In this document: in pieces, positions 1-4,772 of the stretch
Numbering within the stretch: position 1 is the first letter of the stretch
How the letters are laid out: every line of letters begins with the position of its first letter
Virus record (IMG/VR): IMGVR_UViG_3300000101_000048
Span: 12,957 to 39,098 of that record
Length of the DNA stretch: 26,142 nt
Reading direction: 5' to 3' (one strand)
Source of the DNA: a virus
The notes under the pieces: generated by a model
The model's input: the letters and a program-made list of their open reading frames with translations, nothing else
Told to the model about the DNA's origin: nothing
Database searches by the model: none
Position numbers and translations under genes: made by a program

Positions 1-200
1 GGTAACATTTTAGTCTTTGCAAGTATAGACATATAAACAACTGAGTTTAATGCTACTGCTACGCCTACAAGTAACAATGTTATAATATAGGCGGTTCCTA
101 AGTCATATGTGGTAACTGCATAGTAAGCAGACCAAGCATACATGATAGGTATTACGATTACGTAAAGGACTTTGATGAATGATTTAATAAGGTTTTTCAT
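1..200 (-). CDS. Small integral membrane protein, partial (runs off the left edge)
   Basis: Reading leftwards from an ATG at 200-198, 66 codons are open to the window edge, so the C-terminus is missing. The visible part starts MKNLIKSFIKVLYVIVIP and contains two long hydrophobic stretches, about residues 8-28 and 37-58, separated by a short polar loop. This is what is expected of a small inner-membrane protein with at least two helices. Its ATG overlaps the TGA of the upstream lipoprotein gene (ATGA), so the two are probably translationally coupled in one leftward operon. I do not recognise the family. A holin, or a membrane partner of the two lipoproteins, are possibilities, but nothing in the sequence decides this. 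Confidence 0.72.
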   Translation of the reverse strand, partial: MKNLIKSFIKVLYVIVIPIMYAWSAYYAVTTYDLGTAYIITLLLVGVAVALNSVVYMSILAKTKML

Positions 201-376
201 GATAGTTTAGTATTTAATTGATTAATGATTAATGCATTTTGATATGCATATGAAGTTTTAGTTCTTTTCTTACGGTATTTTCTCATGTTTTTACATCCAC
301 GAGATGATCCACAAGACTGAAGGATTGGTCCTCCTATGAATAGGAGTAACATAAGGTAAAGGAATTTCTTTTTCAT
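197..376 (-). CDS. Small lipoprotein, 59 aa
   Basis: This 59-codon gene starts MKKKFLYLMLLLFIGGPILQSCGSS: a lysine n-region, a hydrophobic core and a lipobox ending at Cys22 (LQSC). It is therefore a predicted type II signal peptide followed by only 37 mature residues. The mature part is strongly basic around residues 29-40 (KNMRKYRKKRTK). The start ATG overlaps the stop of the upstream lipoprotein gene by four bases (ATGA), and its own stop overlaps the next start in the same way, so the three genes form a tight leftward operon. There is no acidic surface-export signal after the Cys, unlike its neighbour, so it may stay periplasmic. Its function is unknown. A role in envelope modification or superinfection exclusion is inference from context. 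Confidence 0.75.
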   Translation of the reverse strand: MKKKFLYLMLLLFIGGPILQSCGSSRGCKNMRKYRKKRTKTSYAYQNALIINQLNTKLS

Positions 377-732
377 AATTTTGCTATTAATGATTGAACT
401 GTTATTACTACGTATTGCTGATCATCATTGATAAGTCTATCATCAAAGAGATAATATAAATCATCTCCTACATACTCTGGTTGCCCATTTGCTCCTGGTA
501 TATACGATGGTCTAACTATATATACATAGTTATAGTCCGATGGTACAGGTAATGATGGTAAACATTGGTTAGAAGGCCAAGCTATATTGTAGTCTACTAA
601 TTTTACTTCAAAGTCATATTGAATAAGTATGTTAGTACACTGTATTTGTTCTGGTTCAGTAATTTCTAATTCCTCTTTCTGACAAGAGGTGAATGCTAAG
701 GTTAGGCATAAGCCTAGGAATATATGTTTCAT
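373..732 (-). CDS. Lipoprotein with a Bacteroidota-type surface-export signal, 119 aa
   Basis: The N-terminus MKHIFLGLCLTLAFTSC is a classic lipoprotein signal peptide with the lipidated Cys at residue 17. The residues after it, QKEELEITEPEQ, closely resemble the lipoprotein export signal described in Capnocytophaga (consensus QKDDE at +2 to +6), which sends lipoproteins to the outer leaflet of the outer membrane. The mature part of about 100 residues has no family I recognise and looks like a small beta-rich domain with two further Cys (residues 32 and 57). It is the first gene of a leftward operon with a second lipoprotein and a membrane protein, joined by ATGA overlaps. By analogy with phage lipoproteins such as Llp of T5, it could block a receptor against superinfection. 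That role is inference. Confidence 0.8.
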   Translation of the reverse strand: MKHIFLGLCLTLAFTSCQKEELEITEPEQIQCTNILIQYDFEVKLVDYNIAWPSNQCLPSLPVPSDYNYVYIVRPSYIPGANGQPEYVGDDLYYLFDDRLINDDQQYVVITVQSLIAKL

Positions 733-959
733 AAGATTTAGTATTAAATGATTATTGAAATTGCGGGTACTATGCTTCTTATCCTATAGAAGGAGAGACA
801 TAAACTACCCATGTAGTATTGTTGTGTGTAATAGCTACTCTTGTAGTAGTGTTAGCTATATTAATATATTAATGTGCTATAGAAGTTATAGTAGTGGTAA
901 AAGGTGGTATTATGTGGGAATAAGATGTCCCATTGAAAGTATAACACACACATGAGTAC
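733..959. other. Non-coding leader upstream of the lipoprotein operon
   Basis: No convincing gene lies here; the only open frame over 60 codons (plus strand, 755-955) has no family-like or signal features. The stretch contains small potential hairpins: ATAGCTA (831-837) with TAGCTAT (853-859), and CTATA with TATAG near 878-895. On the minus strand, about 50 nt before the lipoprotein start, a CTCTCC...CTATAG segment (about 784-803) weakly resembles the promoter-like element found three times further right. The operon promoter is probably here, but no clean consensus can be read. Confidence 0.4.
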
Positions 960-998
960 AAAATAAAAAGATTAACCAGCTATCACCCTGGCTAATCT
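960..998 (-). terminator. Rho-independent terminator of the 1021-1356 gene
   Basis: On the minus strand AGATTAGCCAG (998-988) can pair with CTGGTTAATCT (979-969), an 11-bp stem with one mismatch and an 8-nt loop. It is followed directly by TTTTTATTTTG. It lies 22 nt past the stop of the leftward gene at 1021-1356, in the right orientation for its 3' end. Confidence 0.8.
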
Positions 999-1020
999 CA
1001 TTATCTCTTGGTTTACTAAA

Positions 1021-1356
1021 CTAAACTGCTTCTACCCACTTTAAATCTGTTTCTTCACCTGTTGATAGGTTCATTACTGGATTATCAGACAATCTAAAGT
1101 TAGGCATCTCATCACCTCTCTTTAGTTTGGTCTGTAATAGACCTATTGTAGGGTGATCTGCTTTCATAACCTGTCCAGTCTCTGGATCCATCAGGCTTAA
1201 CACACCAAAATTAATGTTGGTCTGCTTTCTACTTGCCACTTTTAAACCGGCTATAGTAGTTTCTGACTGTACCATTGGCACATCAGATACAATTAATGTT
1301 GCACTGTTAGTATTCTTGTTGATACTAAACTTTCTAAAATAAACTGCTGTTTGCAT
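1021..1356 (-). CDS. Left-arm paralogue A, 111 aa, unknown function
   Basis: This is a soluble, single-domain protein with no signal peptide or membrane segment. It aligns over its full length with the neighbouring gene at 1742-2071. Shared blocks in order are VYFRK (residues 5-9), a beta-rich SATxIVSxxPM segment, TxIAGLxVA, FGVLSLxDPxT, QVMKAxHPTI, GDEM and a C-terminal W-V-E. The pattern suggests an OB-fold or other small beta-barrel. Such proteins in phages often bind single-stranded DNA, but no diagnostic motif proves that here. The gene has its own promoter-like element (1400-1422) and terminator (960-998), so it is expressed as a single unit. An abundantly made early protein is a reasonable guess; I do not recognise the family. 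Confidence 0.8.
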   Translation of the reverse strand: MQTAVYFRKFSINKNTNSATLIVSDVPMVQSETTIAGLKVASRKQTNINFGVLSLMDPETGQVMKADHPTIGLLQTKLKRGDEMPNFRLSDNPVMNLSTGEETDLKWVEAV

Positions 1357-1399
1357 AATAAATGAATTTAATTAATAATATGTTTTTGTATAATGTATA

Positions 1400-1422
1400 C
1401 AATCTATAGGTGGGGAGAAGTG
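1400..1422 (-). promoter_or_regulatory. Promoter-like element, copy 1 (before paralogue A)
   Basis: Read on the minus strand this is CACTTCTCCCCACC then TATAGATTG, 44 nt upstream of the paralogue A start. The same 23-nt block, with identical internal spacing, occurs at 1676-1698 and 2132-2154, with 19 of 23 bases shared between each pair. The 3' part (TAnnTTG) resembles the Bacteroidota -7 element TAnnTTTG. The C-rich 5' part is not a standard -33 box, which suggests a phage-specific promoter or an activator or operator site. Confidence 0.6.
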
Positions 1423-1509
1423 AAAAAAAAGGAAGAGAGCAGTGAGGGAAGGTATACTCTATAGCATGTGAGAGAATTATATTTGGATTGTATACTCTGA
1501 AGATAGTGG

Positions 1510-1669
1510 TACAAAGAGTGTTGTTACACACTCTCTTCTTAATATATGCTTGCACCAACCTTAACGGTCTGCACATCCTACCTTGTAGGATAATGCGTGT
1601 TTTGTGGCTTGTTAACTAAACACCAAGTCTGAACTACGTCTAATCCATTCCATGCAAGCATAATTATTA
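1510..1669 (-). ncRNA. Candidate small structured RNA of about 150 nt
   Basis: GCTTGCA (1659-1653 on the minus strand) can pair perfectly with TGCAAGC (1554-1548), closing a domain of 112 nt. Inside are a very stable hairpin, ATCCTAC-AAG-GTAGGAT (1591-1575, flanked by GCA/TGC), and a GTGTTT/AAACAC helix (1623-1618 with 1602-1597). The region has its own upstream promoter-like copy (1676-1698), which would place the start near 1669, and a downstream hairpin at 1515-1534. It matches no RNA family I can name. A T-loop and 3' CCA are absent, so it is not a standard tRNA. It could be a regulatory or decoy RNA, or a long leader of paralogue A. The strand is inferred from the flanking signals. Confidence 0.42.
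1515..1534 (-). terminator. Hairpin, possible 3' end of the candidate small RNA
   Basis: On the minus strand AGAGTGT (1534-1528), a 6-nt loop and ACACTCT (1521-1515) form a perfect 7-bp stem, followed by TTTGTACC. The T-tract is short, so termination may be partial. The loop sequence GTAACA also occurs in the terminator loop of paralogue B. Confidence 0.45.
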
Positions 1670-1675
1670 AAGTAA

Positions 1676-1698
1676 CAAAATAAAGGTTGGGAGAAGTG
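1676..1698 (-). promoter_or_regulatory. Promoter-like element, copy 2 (before the candidate RNA)
   Basis: Minus-strand CACTTCTCCCAACC then TTTATTTTG. It has the same length and spacing as the copies at 1400-1422 and 2132-2154. It sits just beyond the paralogue B terminator and before no open reading frame, pointing instead at the foldable RNA region 1548-1659. Confidence 0.55.
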
Positions 1699-1700
1699 TT

Positions 1701-1732
1701 TAAAAAAGAGGAGAGCTGTTACACCCTCCTCT
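1701..1732 (-). terminator. Rho-independent terminator of the 1742-2071 gene
   Basis: Minus-strand AGAGGAG (1732-1726) pairs with CTCCTCT (1713-1707) across a 12-nt loop and is followed by TTTTTTA. It begins 10 nt after the stop of paralogue B, the expected position for its 3' end. Confidence 0.85.
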
Positions 1733-1741
1733 GTTCTTGAT

Positions 1742-2071
1742 TTAGATTTGTTCAACCCAAAACAAGTTCTGGTTCTCCTCACCAGTCTGTAAGTTCACAA
1801 CCTTTTGCTCACTTAACTTGAAGCCTTTCATCTCATCACCAAGGTTGAGCTTCTGCCCCAACGCTGTGATTGTTGGATGACTAGCCTTCATCACTTGGTT
1901 AGTGTCAGGGTCAATGAGACTCAACACACCAAAAGATAAGTTACCTTGAGTACGAGTTGCAACAGGTAGTCCAGCAATGGATGTCTTGTTGTTTGACATT
2001 GGAGCTGAGCTCACAATGATAGTTGCTGAGCCAGTTGACTCATTGATGTTCATTTTTCTAAAGTAAACCAT
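1742..2071 (-). CDS. Left-arm paralogue B, 109 aa, unknown function
   Basis: This is a full-length paralogue of the protein encoded at 1021-1356; by eye roughly half of the residues are identical. It keeps every conserved block: MVYFRK at the N-terminus, SATIIVSSAPM, TSIAGLPVATR, FGVLSLIDPDTNQVMKA, HPTI, GDEM and a final WVEQI. There is no signal peptide, membrane helix or recognisable catalytic motif; the pattern of short alternating hydrophobic strands suggests a small beta fold. It is expressed leftward from its own promoter-like element (2132-2154) and stopped by its own terminator (1701-1732). Two retained copies with duplicated control elements suggest selection for dosage, or for divergent binding partners. 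I do not recognise the family. Confidence 0.82.
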   Translation of the reverse strand: MVYFRKMNINESTGSATIIVSSAPMSNNKTSIAGLPVATRTQGNLSFGVLSLIDPDTNQVMKASHPTITALGQKLNLGDEMKGFKLSEQKVVNLQTGEENQNLFWVEQI

Positions 2072-2325
2072 AATAAAAATAATTTAAAAATAATTAATTA
2101 ATGTGGATAATTACGGGGGGTACCCCAACCACAAACTAAAGGTGGGGAGCAGTTTTATTATGGCATCTCAAGCACGCCAAATATATAATTTTGCCAGGAC
2201 CGGGAGGGGGGTATGGAATATATTTTACTCAGGCGGGGGGTATGTTATGAGTAAAAAATTTTTATGGGTCTGGGAAATTTAGTATATTGTTTGTATAGAC
2301 GCAGTGTAACTAAAACAATTAAGAT
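2072..2325. promoter_or_regulatory. Divergent control region with G-tracts and inverted repeat
   Basis: This gap separates leftward from rightward genes. Within otherwise AT-rich DNA it carries GGGGGGTA three times, at 2115-2122, 2206-2213 and 2235-2242. The first copy is part of the palindrome GGGGTACCCC (2117-2126). The third lies in the 16-nt loop of a perfect 9-bp inverted repeat, TTTTACTCA (2223-2231) and TGAGTAAAA (2248-2256). A minus-strand TATATTTG (2185-2178) matches the Bacteroidota -7 box but lacks a -33 partner. On the plus strand TATTGTTTG (about 2284-2292) is a weak -7-like match before the gene at 2326. An operator, a replication origin or both are possible. Confidence 0.5.
2132..2154 (-). 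promoter_or_regulatory. Promoter-like element, copy 3 (before paralogue B)
   Basis: Minus-strand AACTGCTCCCCACC then TTTAGTTTG, 61 nt upstream of the paralogue B start. It is the third member of the 23-nt family at 1400-1422 and 1676-1698. The constant distance between the C-rich block and the TAnnTTG block argues that both parts are read together by one protein. Confidence 0.58.
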
Positions 2326-2652
2326 ATGGGACAATGGGATGACAGCAATGAGGGTGAGACAAGCAGTGGATTGAGTGAGATAGAACAAATGCAGCTTGAC
2401 GCTGTACTATTAGAAACTGCCTATGATAATTCTTATCTAGTTCTAACTGATCAAATCACATTTGAGGACTTGATGCACAAAAGATTTCATGACGGGCATG
2501 AGGCAATTATGGCTTATGATCCTACAAGCGGTCCAAAACATGAAGAATTAACTAATATGATAAGTTATTATATTGAGATAGAAGCGTATGAAAGGTGTGC
2601 AAAGATTCAAAAAGTAATAGATAATATATTTCCTGAGATGATAAAAGAATAA
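2326..2652 (+). CDS. Small acidic protein, 108 aa, unknown function
   Basis: This is the first rightward gene. The protein is acidic at the N-terminus (MGQWDDSNEGE) and mostly helical after residue 18. The last 40 residues (LTNMISYYIEIEAYERCAKIQKVID) resemble the helical UVR-type motif of UvrB/UvrC, in which an E-x-x-x-Y-E-x-C/A-A pattern forms a helical hairpin that binds partner proteins. The resemblance is short and by eye only. There is no signal peptide or membrane segment. The stop is followed after three bases by the next small gene, so it heads a tightly packed rightward cluster. The start codon follows an A-rich leader with no Shine-Dalgarno site. Its role is unknown; a small adaptor protein is a guess. 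Confidence 0.75.
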   Translation: MGQWDDSNEGETSSGLSEIEQMQLDAVLLETAYDNSYLVLTDQITFEDLMHKRFHDGHEAIMAYDPTSGPKHEELTNMISYYIEIEAYERCAKIQKVIDNIFPEMIKE

Positions 2653-2655
2653 TTT

Positions 2656-2781
2656 ATGGCAACTAAAAAGAAAATGTCTTGCTGGAAAGGATATAAGGCA
2701 GTAGGAAAAAAGAAATCCCCAAGTGGAAAAAAAACAAAAAGCGGTAAAGCTAAAATGGTAAATAAATGCGTAAAAAAATAA
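2656..2781 (+). CDS. Lys-rich microprotein with CWKGY motif, 41 aa
   Basis: This short gene encodes a very basic protein: Cys9-Trp-Lys-Gly-Tyr near the start, a run of K, G and S, and an ending NKCVKK. A CWKGYxxVGxKKK...NCV-type microprotein is a pattern I recall from many marine phage genomes, where it is left as a domain of unknown function. It starts 3 nt after the upstream stop and ends 3 nt before the next ATG, so it is clearly part of the cluster. With about 16 lysines and two Cys it could bind nucleic acid or be packaged in the particle. That is inference from composition and neighbours. Confidence 0.72.
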   Translation: MATKKKMSCWKGYKAVGKKKSPSGKKTKSGKAKMVNKCVKK

Positions 2782-2784
2782 TCA

Positions 2785-3039
2785 ATGGCAACACCAAGAA
2801 AAGGAAAAGCAAAGGTAAAAGTAACAGCTAGTGGTAAAAAAGTTAGTTACGGACAGGCAGGAAAAGCTAAAGGAGGAGGACCTAGAGTTAAACCAGGTAC
2901 ATCTAAAGGAGATAGCTATTGTGCTAGAAGTTTAGGTATAAAGAAAAGAGTTTCAAAGAAAAAAAGAAATGATCCTAATACTCCTAATAATTTATCTCGT
3001 AAGCGTTGGAAATGCTCAGGAGCCAAATCAAAAAAATAA
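2785..3039 (+). CDS. Basic Lys/Gly-rich protein, 84 aa
   Basis: The N-terminal half is low-complexity Lys/Gly/Ala (MATPRKGKAKVKV). The C-terminal half carries the conserved-looking block GDSYCARSLGIKK, then DPNTPNNLSRKRWKCSG. I recall this C-terminal block (VKPGT.KGDSYCARS and NNLSRKRWKC) as a small family of unknown function in marine phages and some large viruses. It is strongly basic, with two Cys and no hydrophobic segment. It lies directly after a second basic microprotein and 0 nt before the next ATG (TAAATGG junction), so co-expression is certain if the cluster is transcribed. DNA or RNA condensation in the virion is plausible but not shown. Confidence 0.82.
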   Translation: MATPRKGKAKVKVTASGKKVSYGQAGKAKGGGPRVKPGTSKGDSYCARSLGIKKRVSKKKRNDPNTPNNLSRKRWKCSGAKSKK

Positions 3040-3201
3040 ATGGTAGAAATAATTAGACATACATTAGGTATTTGTGGAGAGCATTGGCATCCAAATATAT
3101 TTACTGCTATTGCTTCTACCCCTGTAATTGCGTCTACAGTATATTACATAAAATGTAAATGTGGTGGATGGTTTCATAAAAGCCACTGCAAAAAGAAATG
3201 A
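3040..3201 (+). CDS. Cys/His-rich microprotein, 53 aa
   Basis: The ATG begins directly after the upstream TAA. The protein has an N-terminal RHTLGICGEHWHP block (Cys12, His15, His17), a moderately hydrophobic middle (residues 20-36) and a C-terminal IKCKCGGWFHKSHCKKK. The last part offers Cys39, Cys41, His46, His49 and Cys50 as possible zinc ligands. The middle might be a weak membrane segment, but it is short and contains Pro and Thr. I do not recognise the family with certainty. Its place between a basic microprotein and another small gene, with a 3-nt gap to the next ATG, supports it as a real gene. Confidence 0.68.
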   Translation: MVEIIRHTLGICGEHWHPNIFTAIASTPVIASTVYYIKCKCGGWFHKSHCKKK

Positions 3202-3204
3202 GTT

Positions 3205-3456
3205 ATGACAGAAAAAGATTTAACAGATTTAGGATTTATAAAACAAGTACAAGATGCTTGTTGTGATCCACAAGTATATACATTCTACAAAACAGTGGGG
3301 AACAGTTCACCTTTTATTACACCAGACAGTAGTACTATTGATGATGACAATTGGCCAGTAGAAAACTATGCTATCAACTTTAAAACGTATATTAAATTGG
3401 ATCTCGTTAATATGATAACTCTTCTAGAAAATAATCCAATATATCCGCCTACATAA
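3205..3456 (+). CDS. Hypothetical protein, 83 aa
   Basis: The last gene of the small-protein cluster. It is acidic, with two adjacent Cys at 19-20 (DACCDP), a central DSSTIDDDNWPVENYAINF segment and a C-terminal helix ending NNPIYPPT. No known motif, signal peptide or membrane helix is visible. The start is 3 nt after the upstream TGA. After its stop an 80-bp gap with a strong promoter begins, so this gene probably closes the first rightward transcription unit. No hairpin terminator is visible behind it, so readthrough is likely. Function unknown. Confidence 0.68.
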   Translation: MTEKDLTDLGFIKQVQDACCDPQVYTFYKTVGNSSPFITPDSSTIDDDNWPVENYAINFKTYIKLDLVNMITLLENNPIYPPT

Positions 3457-3477
3457 AAAATAAACGTCTGTAAACTT

Positions 3478-3506
3478 TTGAAATGTAAACTATTTATGTA
3501 CATTTG
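3478..3506 (+). promoter_or_regulatory. Bacteroidota-type promoter before the gene at 3536
   Basis: TTG (3478-3480) and TACATTTG (3499-3506) are separated by 18 nt, which matches the -33 TTG and -7 TAnnTTTG consensus known for Bacteroidota primary sigma factor. Transcription would start near 3511-3514, leaving a leader of about 25 nt (AAGTTTAATTTTAAAACCAA). A closely similar leader lies before the gene at 12927. Confidence 0.8.
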
Positions 3507-3535
3507 CTATAAGTTTAATTTTAAAACCAAATAAA

Positions 3536-3841
3536 ATGGCAGACGTTAAAAATTTAAATCCTGATTTACAGGACAAAGATCCTCAGCTTTCTAAAGAAGA
3601 ACTTAATGCTAGGAGAGAAGAAATTACACAATTTTACAAAGACAACATTCCTCACCTAACAGTGCAAGCTGAATATGAGGCATTACTTTCTGACATAGAT
3701 AAGTCAAGAGCTGAAAGATTACAAGCTCAATTGTTTATGGCACAAACTGCAGCACAACAGAAGTCTGACGGAGAAGGGGCATCTGAAGATGAAATTGCAT
3801 TTAAAGAAGCAATGGAGAAAGCAGCAACAAACGCAGAATAA
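3536..3841 (+). CDS. Acidic helical protein, 101 aa
   Basis: A soluble, mostly helical protein, very likely a coiled coil from residue 20 onward (LNARREEITQFYKDN, then SDIDKSRAERLQAQ), with an acidic C-terminal tail. There is no signal peptide, membrane segment or catalytic motif. I recall similar short helical proteins with a TQFYKDNIPHL-like block in uncultured phage genomes, always without an assigned function. It is the first gene after the strong promoter at 3478-3506 and ends one base before the endolysin start, so it is the leading gene of a long operon. A structural or scaffolding helper is possible but unproven. Confidence 0.75.
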   Translation: MADVKNLNPDLQDKDPQLSKEELNARREEITQFYKDNIPHLTVQAEYEALLSDIDKSRAERLQAQLFMAQTAAQQKSDGEGASEDEIAFKEAMEKAATNAE

Positions 3842-3842
3842 C

Positions 3843-4772
3843 ATGAGAGTCTTAAAAAAGGGTGATAAAGGACCTGAAGTTCAGACATTACAGCAGAATC
3901 TTATGATTACTCCTGATGGAGTATTTGGAAAACAAACAGAAAAGCATGTAATAAGATTTCAACTTATGCATAATCTTGCTGCAGACGGAATTGTTGGTTC
4001 AGATACATGGGCACTTCTTTTACAATTACCTACTAATATTACTGTAGCAATTGATGAAGACACTGATGTAACAAACCAATATTTCACAACACCATATAAT
4101 CAAGTAGTTCATAAACACTACTTACCTAAAGGTGAATATGTAAATGGACCAGTTTCAAATGATTATATGTTTCTTCATCATACTGCAGGGAATAACAATC
4201 CTTATAAATGCATTGATCACTGGGGTAGAGATGACAGAGGACGTATAGCCACTGAATTTGTATTAGGTGGGATAAACCATAGAAATGGGGATGATGAATA
4301 TGATGGTATTATGGTTCAAGCATTTCCTACAGGTGCACAAGGATGGCACTTAGGTAAAACAGGATCAGGATGGATGAACCGTCACTCAGTAGGAATAGAG
4401 ATATGTAATATGGGTTATCTAACACCAGAAGATGGTGTATATAAGACATATGTAAATTCCACTGTTCAAAGAGAACAAGTTATTGGTTTATCTGAAGCAT
4501 TTAAAAACAGATTGTTTTGGCATGCATATACAGAAGATCAAATCAAAGAAACTGAAAAGTGGATAAGGTGGATTGGTGAAAGAGATGAGATAGATATTAG
4601 ATTAGGATTAAAACAATATATCAAAAAGTATGGCCCAAATAAAGCATTTGATTTTCAAGTTGATGCATGGGCAGGGAAAGTAAAAGGTTTATTGACTCAC
4701 GGAAATGTTAGAAAAGGTAAGTCAGATATATATCCACACCCAGATATGGTTGATATGATAATAAGTTTATAA
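3843..4772 (+). CDS. Endolysin: peptidoglycan-binding domain plus N-acetylmuramoyl-L-alanine amidase
   Basis: This enzyme cleaves the amide bond between N-acetylmuramic acid and the first L-Ala of the stem peptide. Residues 1-62 form a peptidoglycan-binding type 1 domain (LKKGDKGPEVQTLQ, DGVFGKQTE, ADGIVGSDTW). Residues about 105-300 form an Amidase_2-type domain with FLHHTAG (His112/113), GWHLGK (His169), SVGIEICN (Glu185) and a distal THGNVRKGKSD block (His286, Asp295) for zinc. I use the ATG at 3843 because the binding domain begins exactly there; an in-frame ATG at 3789 would add 18 residues inside the upstream gene. No signal peptide is present, so a holin would be needed. The stop overlaps the next ATG (TAATG). 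Confidence 0.92.
   Translation: MRVLKKGDKGPEVQTLQQNLMITPDGVFGKQTEKHVIRFQLMHNLAADGIVGSDTWALLLQLPTNITVAIDEDTDVTNQYFTTPYNQVVHKHYLPKGEYVNGPVSNDYMFLHHTAGNNNPYKCIDHWGRDDRGRIATEFVLGGINHRNGDDEYDGIMVQAFPTGAQGWHLGKTGSGWMNRHSVGIEICNMGYLTPEDGVYKTYVNSTVQREQVIGLSEAFKNRLFWHAYTEDQIKETEKWIRWIGERDEIDIRLGLKQYIKKYGPNKAFDFQVDAWAGKVKGLLTHGNVRKGKSDIYPHPDMVDMIISL

Larger units (their letters stand above)
1357..1741. other. 385-bp stretch without a protein gene between the paralogues
   Basis: This gap holds, from right to left, the terminator of paralogue B (1701-1732), promoter-like copy 2 (1676-1698), a foldable RNA region (1548-1659), a hairpin at 1515-1534 that may end that transcript, promoter-like copy 1 (1400-1422) and the paralogue A leader. 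A minus-strand open frame at 1334-1576 crosses several of these elements, overlaps the paralogue A start and has no protein-like features. I do not regard it as a gene. Confidence 0.55.

Noticed and set aside
755-955. A 66-codon plus-strand open frame
   Set aside because: It is rich in Ser, Tyr, Arg and Cys with no fold-like pattern, lies over the probable leader of the leftward lipoprotein operon, and has hairpins across it.
1334-1576. An 80-codon minus-strand open frame before paralogue A
   Set aside because: It overlaps the paralogue A start and runs through a promoter-like element and a hairpin. The composition is low-complexity and fits non-coding DNA.
1548-1659. A tRNA, suggested by the 7-bp closing helix
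   Set aside because: There is no TTCRA T-loop, no CCA end, no convincing D- and anticodon-arm geometry on either strand, and the length of 112 nt is too great without a clear variable arm.
3789-3842. An 18-residue extension of the endolysin
   Set aside because: It lies inside the upstream gene and is Lys/Gln low-complexity. The peptidoglycan-binding domain starts exactly at the ATG at 3843, one base after the upstream stop.
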